Position numbers and translations under genes: made by a program
Notes under the pieces: generated by a model
Seen by the model: only the letters and a program-made list of their open reading frames with translations
Database searches by the model: none
What the model was told of the DNA's origin: nothing
Part shown: positions 8,320 to 17,839 of the stretch, piece after piece
Position numbering within the stretch: the first letter of the stretch is position 1
Layout: every line of letters starts with the position of its first letter
Assembly: GCA_910587995.1 (NCBI GenBank)
Contig: CAJUNS010000014.1
Span: 1 to 54,474, forward strand
Length of the DNA stretch: 54,474 bases
Direction: 5' to 3'
Source of the DNA: an uncultured Oscillospiraceae bacterium
GTDB taxonomy: Bacteria; Bacillota_A; Clostridia; Oscillospirales; Acutalibacteraceae

Positions 8320-8337
8320 ATTGTATAAATATTCATT
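8320..8337 (+). promoter_or_regulatory. Candidate ARG box (ArgR operator)
   Basis: ATTGTATAAATATTCATT, read on the other strand as AATGAATATTTATACAAT, matches the ArgR/AhrC pattern TGAAT-WWWW-ATnCA over 14 bases. It ends seven bases before the -35 of the argG promoter. An argR gene lies at 33884-34336. Confidence 0.65.
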
Positions 8338-8344
8338 TGAACCC

Positions 8345-8372
8345 TTGCTTTTTACAAATTTCCGTGTATAAT
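8345..8372 (+). promoter_or_regulatory. Promoter of the arginine operon
   Basis: TTGCTT at 8345-8350, a 16-base spacer and TATAAT at 8367-8372. It should start transcription near 8379, upstream of argG. Confidence 0.75.
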
Positions 8373-8426
8373 TAAGCCTATGGAACCAATTTGAAGAGAA
8401 TCGAATGGAAAGGGACGTGTTTTATT

Positions 8427-9649
<1,223 letters not shown>

Positions 9650-9653
<4 letters not shown>

Positions 9654-10153
9654 TAGAATTGGTACACCGGAACATTGACTTTGAAAAGGACCGGGACTAT
9701 GTCTTGGAGTGCCACTGCCGCGTCAATTACGCGTGTGACGCACCTTGGATGAGGAAACTGCCCTATGAGGACTATCGGCGGCAGTGGTTCGGCCTAAACA
9801 GCCAGATTACAGGTTTTTACTGGGCGCTCCAAACCACTGCCCGGGATGGCCGGGCTCTGGCGGAAATATTGGATCTGAAAGATGGCAGCAGGGCCGGGTA
9901 TCTCTGGGCGGTATTTGAGAAGGACACCGAGTCCGGCTTCGCATTCGCGGAACTGCGGGAGATATACATTGAGCCCGAACTGCGCCGCCAAGGGCTCTCA
10001 GCACAAGCGTATGTCTATGTTGAAGCTTGGGCCAGAACGCAAGGCGCTGCGGTTTTGCGGGCTGGTACCGGCTGTGAGAACGCGGCCTCCATCGCCATGC
10101 ACGAACAGATGGGGTTCTACACCTACCGGCTGGAATTTGAGAAAGAACTGTAA
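9650..10153 (+). CDS. GNAT family N-acetyltransferase
   Basis: The 167-residue protein has the GNAT fold in its C-terminal half. ELREIYIEPELRRQGLS is motif A, with the acetyl-CoA loop around RRQGLS. AGTGCENAASIAMHEQMGFY then matches motif B (N..A...Y/E..GF). The substrate is unknown. It overlaps argG by four bases and lies within the arginine operon. It is not a recognisable ArgA, and the operon already has ArgJ to supply acetylglutamate. A role on an amino-acid intermediate is only an inference from position. Confidence 0.85.
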
Positions 10154-10165
10154 AGGAGACGCAAA

Positions 10166-10705
10166 ATGGAGCGCATAGACGTCTACAATAAGGAAGGCCA
10201 GCCCACCGGCAAGGTCCAGGACCGCTCCGCGCCCCTGACCCAGGATGAGTACCGCATGGCCGTGGGCATGTGGGTTGTGGGCCCGGATGGCAGAATCTTT
10301 CTCACCCGCCGCAGTTTGGAAAAGAAGTACGCCCCTGGAAAGTGGGAGAACCCCGCCGGTCATGTACAGGCGGGGGAAACCCCGATTCACGCGGTGATAC
10401 GGGAGCTCTTGGAAGAGACCGGCCTACAGGTGGCGGAAGAACAGATTACCCTGCTGGGGACCTCCTGCGCATGGCCTTATCTAGGCCGGGATTATGGGGT
10501 CTACATGGATGTGGATCTAAGCAGGGTGCGCCTGCAGGAGGGGGAGACCTGCGACGCTAAGCTGGTTTCCTTTGAAGAGTTTGTGGACATGGCGAAAACG
10601 GGGGAGTTTCCCCCCTCGCTTACCAGTCATATGGCGGAGTACCGGCAGGCATTTCTTCAGTTTACAGGCCATCCGGACAGCCCGGCGCTGGATTTCCTCA
10701 CTTAA
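10166..10705 (+). CDS. NUDIX hydrolase
   Basis: This 179-residue protein carries a full NUDIX box starting at GHVQAGE, then REL.EETGL. These fit the G-x5-E-x7-REU-x-EE-x-GU pattern that binds Mg and the diphosphate. The N-terminus (IDVYNKEGQPTGK) resembles the Idi/YfcD-like subgroup of NUDIX hydrolases. The substrate is unknown. An AAAGGAG site precedes the ATG, 12 bases after the GNAT gene. It sits in the arginine operon between argG and argH with no clear metabolic link. Confidence 0.88.
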   Translation: MERIDVYNKEGQPTGKVQDRSAPLTQDEYRMAVGMWVVGPDGRIFLTRRSLEKKYAPGKWENPAGHVQAGETPIHAVIRELLEETGLQVAEEQITLLGTSCAWPYLGRDYGVYMDVDLSRVRLQEGETCDAKLVSFEEFVDMAKTGEFPPSLTSHMAEYRQAFLQFTGHPDSPALDFLT

Positions 10706-10735
10706 ACCAATTATTTACGTTAGGGAGAGCATGGC

Positions 10736-12118
10736 ATGAAACTATGGAAGGGCCGTTTTAAAAAAGAAGCTGACCCCAAAACCAATGATTTCAATTCCAG
10801 CATCGCCTTTGACAGCCGGATGTTCCGGCAGGACATTGAGGGCAGCATTGCCCACGCCACCATGCTGGGGCGGCAGGGAATCATTGACGAAGGGGAGAGC
10901 ATGCGCATCTGCGTGGAGCTGGGGAAAATCCGCCAGGATATTGAAACTGGAGCCCTAGCCATTGATCCGGATGCGGAGGACATCCACACCTTTGTGGAGC
11001 AGGAGCTTACCGCCCGGCTGGGCGATGCGGGAAAACGCCTGCATACGGGCCGCAGCCGTAACGACCAAGTAGCTCTGGATGTACGGCTGACTCTTCGGGA
11101 GGAGTGCGGAGGCCTCAAAGGACAGCTGATCGGGCTGGTGCAGGTGCTGGCGCAAAAGGCGGAGCAGCATGCTGCCGCTGTGGTGCCGGGCTACACTCAT
11201 ATGCAGCGGGCACAGCCCGTAACCTTTGGGCATCACCTTCTGGCTTATGCGGAGATGCTTTTGCGGGACCTCTCCCGGTTTGAGGACGCTTTAAAGCGCA
11301 TGGACCAATGTCCTCTAGGCAGCGGAGCCTTAGCGGGGACAACCTATCCTCTGGACCGGGCGCTGACCGCAAAGCTTCTGGGCTTTACAAGTCCTACGCA
11401 GAACAGCTTAGACGGGGTTTCCGACCGGGATTTCTGCGCGGAGATCGCCTTTGCGGCATCCATGACTATGGTTCATCTATCCCGCCTTTGCGAAGAACTG
11501 GTACTTTGGTGCTCTTGGGAGTTCAAATTTATCGAACTGGATGACGCTTTCTGTACTGGTTCCAGCATCATGCCTCAAAAGAAAAATCCGGACTTGGCGG
11601 AGTTGATTCGCGGGAAGTCCGGCCGGGTGTTTGGCGATTTGATGGGCCTGCTGACCATGATGAAAGGGCTTCCTTTGGCCTATAATAAGGACATGCAAGA
11701 GGACAAAGAGGCGGTTTTTGACGCGGTGGACACCTTAAAGCTGTGCCTCACTCCCTTGACGCCCATGCTGGAGACCATGCGGGTGCTGGAGGAAAATATG
11801 CGCGCTGCAGCGGCAAAGGGCTTTATTAACGCCACAGATTGTGCCGACTGGCTGGTCGCTGTTAAGGGATTGCCTTTCCGGGACGCTTATAAAATCACTG
11901 GCGAGCTGGTAGCCCTTTGCATTGACCGGGGCTTAACCTTAGAGGAACTGCCGCTGGAGGACTATCAGGCGGTCTGTCAGAGCTTTGACCAGGGTGTTTA
12001 TGAGGCGATTTCCCTGGAAAAGACCGTGGGCGACCGGAAGGTGCTGGGCGGGCCTGCGCCGGAGAATGTGCGGGCCCAGGCCCAGCGGGTGTTGAAAATG
12101 TTGAAAGAATTTCGATAA
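10736..12118 (+). CDS. argH: Argininosuccinate lyase
   Basis: The 460-residue enzyme cleaves argininosuccinate to arginine and fumarate, the last step of the pathway. It begins MKLWKGRFKKE. It has the superfamily regions HTGRSRNDQVALD and GYTHMQRAQPV, and the signature loop GSSIMPQKKNPD that carries the catalytic serine. Its length is usual for ArgH. It starts 30 bases after the NUDIX gene and is followed at a short distance by argC. Confidence 0.97.
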   Translation: MKLWKGRFKKEADPKTNDFNSSIAFDSRMFRQDIEGSIAHATMLGRQGIIDEGESMRICVELGKIRQDIETGALAIDPDAEDIHTFVEQELTARLGDAGKRLHTGRSRNDQVALDVRLTLREECGGLKGQLIGLVQVLAQKAEQHAAAVVPGYTHMQRAQPVTFGHHLLAYAEMLLRDLSRFEDALKRMDQCPLGSGALAGTTYPLDRALTAKLLGFTSPTQNSLDGVSDRDFCAEIAFAASMTMVHLSRLCEELVLWCSWEFKFIELDDAFCTGSSIMPQKKNPDLAELIRGKSGRVFGDLMGLLTMMKGLPLAYNKDMQEDKEAVFDAVDTLKLCLTPLTPMLETMRVLEENMRAAAAKGFINATDCADWLVAVKGLPFRDAYKITGELVALCIDRGLTLEELPLEDYQAVCQSFDQGVYEAISLEKTVGDRKVLGGPAPENVRAQAQRVLKMLKEFR

Positions 12119-12172
12119 TTGTGGAAAACGGAGCTTTTGGGTGATTATTTCCGGTGGGAAGGAATGTGCAGT

Positions 12173-13213
12173 ATGAAGAAGATTCAAGTTGGCGTAGTGG
12201 GAGCCACAGGCTATGCCGGAGCGGAGATCTGCCGGCTGATTCTGGGTCATCCAGAGGCAGAGCTGGCGGCGGTGAGCTCGGTCAGCTTTCAAGGAATGGC
12301 CTTATCCGAGGTTTATCCCGCCTATTACCAGATATGCGATATGGTCTGCGAAGACCAGGAGACGGTTGTGGAAAAGTCCGATGTGATCTTCGCGGCGCTG
12401 CCCCATGGACTTTCTCAGGAGCTGGCGGCTCAGTGTATGGAAAAGGGGAAGGTTTTTATTGATATGGGGGCGGATTTTCGCCTGGAAAGCGAAGAGCTTT
12501 ACACCCAGTGGTACGGCGGAAGCTTCCAAGACCAGGAGCTGCACCGCCAGGCGGTCTATGGGCTGCCCGAGCTTTTCCGGGAGAAAATTAAGGGAAGAAA
12601 ATTGATTGCCAACCCAGGCTGCTACACCACGGCGGTACCGCTGGCTCTGGCTCCGGCGCTGAAGGCTGGGCTGATCCAACCGGAGGGAATCATTGCGGAC
12701 TGCAAATCCGGCGTAACCGGAGCAGGGCGGAAGCCAACGCAAAGCAACCATTATCCGGAGCTTAACGAAGGGTTTACTGCATATAAAGTGGCCAACCACC
12801 GGCATACTCCTGAGATTGAGCAGACCCTTTCCGCGCTGGCCGGACAGGTGGTTCCCGTCACTTTTGTACCCCATCTTTTGCCCATCAACCGGGGGATTTT
12901 AGCCACCTGTTACGCCAGGCTGGCGCCCCAGGCCACGGAAGAGGCTATCTGGGAGGCTTACCATGCCATGTACGATGGGGAGTTCTTTGTGAGGCTGCTG
13001 CCTAAGGGCCAGTGCGCTAATGTAAAGAATGTTCGCTTTGCGAATTACTGCGATGTTTCCCTGTTCCTGGACCAGCGTACAGGCACCTTTATCGCGGTTT
13101 CGGCCATTGACAATATGGTCAAAGGCGCGGCGGGTCAAGCGGTTCAGAATATGAATTTGGCCTTTGGTTTGGACGAGACTTCCGGGCTTCGTCTGACGCC
13201 TCCGGCTTTTTGA
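12173..13213 (+). CDS. argC: N-acetyl-gamma-glutamyl-phosphate reductase
   Basis: The 346-residue NADPH-dependent reductase converts N-acetylglutamyl phosphate to the semialdehyde. It has the Rossmann start VGVVGATGYAGAE and the catalytic cysteine in NPGCYTTA. GVTGAGRKPT and FVPHLLPINRGI follow, all typical of ArgC. In-frame alternatives at TTG 12119 and ATG 12164 exist, but GGGAAGGA at 12156-12163 lies nine bases before ATG 12173. The gene follows argH closely. A weak internal promoter may lie after it. Confidence 0.96.
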   Translation: MKKIQVGVVGATGYAGAEICRLILGHPEAELAAVSSVSFQGMALSEVYPAYYQICDMVCEDQETVVEKSDVIFAALPHGLSQELAAQCMEKGKVFIDMGADFRLESEELYTQWYGGSFQDQELHRQAVYGLPELFREKIKGRKLIANPGCYTTAVPLALAPALKAGLIQPEGIIADCKSGVTGAGRKPTQSNHYPELNEGFTAYKVANHRHTPEIEQTLSALAGQVVPVTFVPHLLPINRGILATCYARLAPQATEEAIWEAYHAMYDGEFFVRLLPKGQCANVKNVRFANYCDVSLFLDQRTGTFIAVSAIDNMVKGAAGQAVQNMNLAFGLDETSGLRLTPPAF

Positions 13214-13218
13214 CAGAA

Positions 13219-13248
13219 TTGGACAGCATGTCGCAATAAAGATAGGAT
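13219..13248 (+). promoter_or_regulatory. Weak possible internal promoter before argJ
   Basis: TTGGAC, an 18-base spacer and TAGGAT lie in the 72-base gap between argC and argJ, the largest gap inside the operon. The match is partial. Confidence 0.25.
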
Positions 13249-13285
13249 TTCTGTGTGAGAAATAAATGATACAGGAGAATGTAAC

Positions 13286-14503
13286 ATGAACTTTATCGAA
13301 GGCGGCGTAACAGCTGCAAAAGGCTTTTTGGCCAGCGGGATTCACTGCGGCATTCGGAAAAATAAGACGAAGCCAGACTTAGCTTTGATCTATAGCGACA
13401 GGCAGTGTAAAGCCGCCGGGGTTTACACAAAAAATCTGGTAAAAGGGGCTCCCATCACCGTCACAAAGAATAACATTGCCGATGGAACCGCCCAGGCGAT
13501 TCTCTGTAACTCTGGCATTGCCAACACCTGCGCGCCGGATGGAATTGAGAAAGCGGAGGCCATGTGCCAGGTTGCCGCGGATCTTTTAGGGCTTTCCCCC
13601 CAGGACATTGCAGTGGCTTCCACTGGCGTAATTGGGCCCTCTCTGCCAATTGAGCCCATTCGGAATTCTGCTAAAACCTTGAAGGACGCTCTAAGTCCTG
13701 AGGGGTCGTTGGCGGCGGCTACCGCTATTATGACCACTGACACCTTTCCCAAAGAGGCGGCGGCGAGCTTTACCGTTGGCGGCGCTGAGATTCGAGTCGG
13801 CGGCATTTCCAAGGGCAGCGGGATGATTCATCCCAACATGGCTACCATGCTGTGCTTTGTGACCACAGACTGCGCCATTTCCGCCGGACTGCTGCAAAAG
13901 GCGGTAAAACGGGCAGCGGACGCTACCTTTAATATGATCAGTGTGGACGGGGACACCTCCACCAACGATACCTTCCTGGTTTTGGCCAACGGCGCGGCGG
14001 AGAATCCGGTCATTGAACAGGAAGGGGAGGCTTTTGAGGCCTTTGTGGATGCTCTGGAAGCGGTAAGCCGGAAGCTGGCCAAAATGATGGCCCGGGACGG
14101 AGAAGGAGCCAGTAAGCTGCATATTTGCCGGGTAGAGGGCGCCCCGGACCTGACCGCCGCCCGTCTGGTAGCCAAGTCCATTATCAGCTCCAACTTGGTG
14201 AAAGCCGCCATGTTTGGTTCTGATGCCAACGCCGGAGGGCGGGCCATGTGCGCCTTGGGTTATGCGGGGGCGGACATTGAGGTGGACAAGGTGGATGTCA
14301 GCTTTCAGTCGGAAAAAGGACTGGTTCAAGTAGTGCGGGCAGGGTATGGCATTCCTTTCTCCGAGGAGCTGGCCTTACAGGTGCTGGGGGCGGAGGAGAT
14401 TACCACGCGGATTGATCTGCACATGGGAGCGGCCAGCGCGGAGGCCTATGGCTGCGACTTGACCTATGACTATGTGAAAATTAATGCCGATTACCGGACC
14501 TAA
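13286..14503 (+). CDS. argJ: Ornithine acetyltransferase / N-acetylglutamate synthase
   Basis: The 405-residue ArgJ moves the acetyl group from N-acetylornithine to glutamate and closes the acetyl cycle. The proenzyme cleavage motif KGSGMIHPNMATML is present, with the nucleophilic threonine at about residue 187. It should therefore self-process into alpha and beta chains. CNSGIANTC and STGVIGPSLP are also family landmarks. With no argA or argE seen, ArgJ is probably bifunctional here. The ATG follows an ACAGGAGAA site. Confidence 0.96.
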   Translation: MNFIEGGVTAAKGFLASGIHCGIRKNKTKPDLALIYSDRQCKAAGVYTKNLVKGAPITVTKNNIADGTAQAILCNSGIANTCAPDGIEKAEAMCQVAADLLGLSPQDIAVASTGVIGPSLPIEPIRNSAKTLKDALSPEGSLAAATAIMTTDTFPKEAAASFTVGGAEIRVGGISKGSGMIHPNMATMLCFVTTDCAISAGLLQKAVKRAADATFNMISVDGDTSTNDTFLVLANGAAENPVIEQEGEAFEAFVDALEAVSRKLAKMMARDGEGASKLHICRVEGAPDLTAARLVAKSIISSNLVKAAMFGSDANAGGRAMCALGYAGADIEVDKVDVSFQSEKGLVQVVRAGYGIPFSEELALQVLGAEEITTRIDLHMGAASAEAYGCDLTYDYVKINADYRT

Positions 14504-14513
14504 GGAGGACTCC

Positions 14514-14828
14514 ATGGGAAAAAGACCCTTTGGGCTTCAAAGCCGGTGGGACATTCCGGCAGCAGTGGCGGCAGTTTTGCTTTACGCCAACTTTTTGGTG
14601 GTGCTTGCAGTGCTGCTGGCCGCTATGGGCATGCTGTTTTTCTATGGCTTTTTCCCTATGGCAACAGCCTTGCTGCTGCTGGCGGGCATTCTCTGCCACT
14701 TTATCACCCGGCAGAGAAGCTGCAAGCTCTGGCGCAGGCTGCTTTTGGGAGGCATAGCCTCCAATATTCTGATTGCGGCGCTTTATGTGCTGGCCATGGT
14801 CCTGTTCACGCTGGCTTGGCTATCGTAA
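14514..14828 (+). CDS. Small membrane protein in the arginine operon
   Basis: This 104-residue protein, not recognised, starts at an ATG with a near-perfect AAGGAGGA site just after the argJ stop. An in-frame ATG at 14484 lies inside argJ and is less likely. It has two long hydrophobic blocks. Residues about 16-62 look like two membrane segments (VLLYANFLVVLAVLLAAMG, then FFPMATALLLLAGIL). Residues about 80-103 form another (ILIAALYVLAMVLFTLAWL), with a basic stretch RQRSCKLWRR between. It sits between argJ and argB, so it is co-transcribed with them. A transport or assembly role is only a guess. Confidence 0.8.
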   Translation: MGKRPFGLQSRWDIPAAVAAVLLYANFLVVLAVLLAAMGMLFFYGFFPMATALLLLAGILCHFITRQRSCKLWRRLLLGGIASNILIAALYVLAMVLFTLAWLS

Positions 14829-14839
14829 GGAGGAAGATC

Positions 14840-15691
14840 ATGCAGGTATCAAACAGTGAGCGGGCTAACGTTTTGGTACAAGCCCTGCCATATATCAAAA
14901 AATACGCCGGGGCCACCGTGGTGGTTAAGTACGGCGGTAACGCCATGCTGGACGAAGAGCTGAAAGCCGCCGTTATGAGCGACATTGTCTTGATGCAGCT
15001 GGTGGGAGTCAACGTGGTAGTGGTCCATGGCGGCGGGCCGGAAATCAACGCGATGCTCAAAAAAATCGGCAAAGAGAGCAAGTTTATCGGCGGCCTGCGG
15101 TATACAGACCAGGAGACCATGGACATTGTCCAACAAGTGCTGGCGGGAAAGGTCAACAAGGACCTGGTTCAGCTGTTGGAGGATGCGGGCGGTAAAGCCA
15201 TTGGCCTTTGCGGGCTGGACGGCTCCTTGCTAAAAGCGGATAAGCTGGAAGGCGACCTGGGATTTGTGGGAGAGATTCGGGAGGTCAACGCAGAGATTAT
15301 TCACAGTTCGGTCAAGAACGGATATATTCCTATTGTCTCCACCGTGGCCGCCGGTTATCATGGAGAAGTATATAATATTAACGCCGATGTGGCCGCCGCC
15401 CGCATTGCCGCCGAGCTGGGAGCTATGAAGCTGATCCTCATGACGGACGTGCGGGGGCTTCTCCGGAATGTGGCGGATCCCTCCACCATCATTCCAGTAG
15501 TCAACGTGAGCGATGTGGGCCGTTTGAAAAAAGAGGGCGTAATCAGCGGCGGAATGATTCCTAAGATTGATTGCTGCGTGGACGCGGTACGCCGGGGCGT
15601 TGGCCGGGCCCATATCATTGATGGGCGCATCCAGCACTCTATTTTGGTGGAGCTTTTCACGGACCAGGGCATTGGCACCATGTTTTATTGA
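14840..15691 (+). CDS. argB: Acetylglutamate kinase
   Basis: The 283-residue kinase phosphorylates N-acetylglutamate, usually the controlled step of the pathway. It has VVKYGGNAM near residue 30, VVVHGGGPEIN, and the C-terminal MTDVRGLL and GGMIPKI region of amino-acid kinases. The GTAAGGAGG site before ATG 14840 settles the start; a frame running further upstream is just an open stretch through the small membrane gene. Its N-terminal helix may permit the arginine-sensitive hexamer, but I can not judge that from sequence alone. Confidence 0.96.
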   Translation: MQVSNSERANVLVQALPYIKKYAGATVVVKYGGNAMLDEELKAAVMSDIVLMQLVGVNVVVVHGGGPEINAMLKKIGKESKFIGGLRYTDQETMDIVQQVLAGKVNKDLVQLLEDAGGKAIGLCGLDGSLLKADKLEGDLGFVGEIREVNAEIIHSSVKNGYIPIVSTVAAGYHGEVYNINADVAAARIAAELGAMKLILMTDVRGLLRNVADPSTIIPVVNVSDVGRLKKEGVISGGMIPKIDCCVDAVRRGVGRAHIIDGRIQHSILVELFTDQGIGTMFY

Positions 15692-15738
15692 ACCGGCGAA
15701 GGGCGGATGAATCCGTTCAGCAAAAGGAGAGATGATCT

Positions 15739-16908
15739 GTGACCTTTCAAGAAATAAAAGACCAGGATCAGCAATACATTATGCGTACCTATGGCAGGGT
15801 GGACGTGGCCCTGGTGAAGGGCCAAAATGCCCGCGCCTGGGATGCGGAAGGAAAAGAGTATATCGACTTTACCTCTGGCATCGGCGTAAACTGTTTGGGC
15901 TATGGCGACCCCCAGTGGGCGGCGGCTGTAGCTGCCCAGGCGGGAGAGATTCAGCATCTTTGCAACTACTACTATTCTCCCCAAAACACCGCGCTGGCCC
16001 AAGAGCTTTGCCAGGCGGCGGGGATGGCCCAGGCCTTTTTCTGCAATTCCGGGGCCGAGGCCAATGAGTGCGCCATTAAAATCGCCCGAAAATATGGGGA
16101 GAAGCGGGGGGCGCACCGCATCCTAACGCTGGTAAATTCCTTTCATGGACGGACTCTGACCACTTTGGCTGCCACAGGTCAGGAGGGCTTCCACAAGGAT
16201 TTCCTGCCCTTGACAGAAGGCTTTCTCTATGCGCCTGCCGGTGATTTGCGGGAAGTGGACCGGCAGATGGATGGTACCGTATGCGCTGTGCTGATTGAGG
16301 GCGTTCAAGGCGAAGGCGGCGTAGTGCCGATGGATCCGGAATTTGTGCAGGGCCTGCGGAAGCTCTGTGACGAGCGGGACGTACTGCTGATGATGGATGA
16401 AGTCCAGACCGGCGTGGGCCGTACCGGATATTTTTACAGCTACCAGGGCTATGGTATTGTGCCGGACGTGGCTACCTCTGCCAAGGGCTTGGCCGGCGGA
16501 CTGCCCATTGGGGCCTGCTTAGTAGGCGAAAAGCTGCGGAATATTCTCAAGCCCGGCCAGCAGGGTTCTACATTTGGAGGCAATCCGGTTGTCTGCGCCG
16601 GGGCCAGAGAGGTGGTCCGGCGGGTGCGGGAGCCGGAATTTTTGGCCGCAGTGCAAGAAAAGGGCCGGTATCTGACGGAAAAGCTAGAGGCTCTGCCCCA
16701 GGTGGAATTTGTTCGGGGACGGGGCATGATGCTGGGCGTCAAGCTCAAGTCTGGCGATGCCCACGAGGTTTTGCTAGAGTGCGCCAAAGCGGGGCTTCTG
16801 GTGCTGACCGCCAAGGAGTTGATCCGCTTTTTACCGCCGTTGACCATCACCCAAGAGGAGCTGGACCAAGGCCTGGATATTTTTGCCCATGTACTGAAAA
16901 CCATATAA
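15739..16908 (+). CDS. argD: Acetylornithine aminotransferase
   Basis: This 389-residue class III aminotransferase makes N-acetylornithine from the semialdehyde with glutamate as donor. The PLP lysine lies in the ATSAKGLAGG context. The region FCNSGAEANECAIKIAR binds the cofactor phosphate, and MMDEVQTGVGRTG is the usual class III motif. It starts at GTG 15739, with AAAGGAGA eight bases upstream. Some ArgD enzymes also act in lysine synthesis; the operon context favours arginine. Confidence 0.96.
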   Translation: MTFQEIKDQDQQYIMRTYGRVDVALVKGQNARAWDAEGKEYIDFTSGIGVNCLGYGDPQWAAAVAAQAGEIQHLCNYYYSPQNTALAQELCQAAGMAQAFFCNSGAEANECAIKIARKYGEKRGAHRILTLVNSFHGRTLTTLAATGQEGFHKDFLPLTEGFLYAPAGDLREVDRQMDGTVCAVLIEGVQGEGGVVPMDPEFVQGLRKLCDERDVLLMMDEVQTGVGRTGYFYSYQGYGIVPDVATSAKGLAGGLPIGACLVGEKLRNILKPGQQGSTFGGNPVVCAGAREVVRRVREPEFLAAVQEKGRYLTEKLEALPQVEFVRGRGMMLGVKLKSGDAHEVLLECAKAGLLVLTAKELIRFLPPLTITQEELDQGLDIFAHVLKTI

Positions 16909-16923
16909 AGCGAGGGAATCATC

Positions 16924-17832
16924 ATGAACCATCTGCTAAAACTGTTAGATATGAGCGGAGAAGAGATCATCGAGACGCTAAATCTGGCGGACCAACTGAA
17001 ATATGAGACCAAGCACGGCATTGAGCATCACCATCTAAAGGGAAAGTGCCTGGGGATGATTTTTGAAAAATCCTCTACCCGGACCCGAGTCTCCTTTGAA
17101 GTGGGCATCAACCAGCTGGGCGGCTATGCGGTGGTGCTGGGGGCCCAGGGCTCTCAAATCGGCCGGGGCGAACCGGTGCAGGACACCGCTCGTGTGCTGT
17201 CCCGCTATGTGGACGGAATCATGATCCGCACCTTTGAACAGGCGGAAGTGGAGGCTCTGGCCCAATACGGCAGTGTGCCGGTGATCAATGGTCTTACCGA
17301 CTTCTGCCATCCCTGCCAGGTTTTGGCGGATTTGATGACCATTCGGGAGTACAAGGGCGCTTTAGAGGGGCTGAAGCTGTGCTTTATCGGCGATGGCAAC
17401 AACATGATGAATTCCCTGATTGTGGGTGGCTTGAAGGTTGGCATGGCTGTGTCCGTGGCCTGTCCGGAGGGGTACCGGCCTCCCCAGGAGATTCTGGACT
17501 TCGCCGGAAACTATGAGTGCTTCCAGCTGACGGATTCTCCCCTGGAAGCCGCCAAAAACGCGGATGTGGTCATCACGGATGTATGGACTTCCATGGGCCA
17601 AGAAGAGGAGCGGGCCAAGCGCGAGGCCGCTTTCCGGGGCTATTGCGTAGACGCGGCGCTGATGGCCCAGGCCAAGCCCGACGCCATGATCCAGCACTGC
17701 CTGCCCGCGCACCGGGGCGAGGAGATTAGCGAAGAGGTTTTTGAGGCCAATGCCAAGTATATCTTTGAAGAGGCTGAGAACCGGCTTCACGCGCAAAAAG
17801 CGGTGATGGTCCTGACCATGGGACGGAAATAA
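16924..17832 (+). CDS. argF: Ornithine carbamoyltransferase
   Basis: The 302-residue enzyme forms citrulline from ornithine and carbamoyl phosphate. It shows the carbamoyl phosphate motif SSTRTR near residue 46, FCHPCQ, and the ornithine loop HCLPAHRGEE. The length is typical. It is last in the operon, 15 bases after argD. A terminator lies directly behind it and is embedded in the 3' end of the opposite-strand gene. Confidence 0.97.
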   Translation: MNHLLKLLDMSGEEIIETLNLADQLKYETKHGIEHHHLKGKCLGMIFEKSSTRTRVSFEVGINQLGGYAVVLGAQGSQIGRGEPVQDTARVLSRYVDGIMIRTFEQAEVEALAQYGSVPVINGLTDFCHPCQVLADLMTIREYKGALEGLKLCFIGDGNNMMNSLIVGGLKVGMAVSVACPEGYRPPQEILDFAGNYECFQLTDSPLEAAKNADVVITDVWTSMGQEEERAKREAAFRGYCVDAALMAQAKPDAMIQHCLPAHRGEEISEEVFEANAKYIFEEAENRLHAQKAVMVLTMGRK

Positions 17833-17839
17833 CAGCAGC

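Noticed and set aside
14546..14839. N-terminal extension of argB
   Set aside because: A good Shine-Dalgarno site before ATG 14840 and the family start show that the extension is only an open frame through the small membrane gene.
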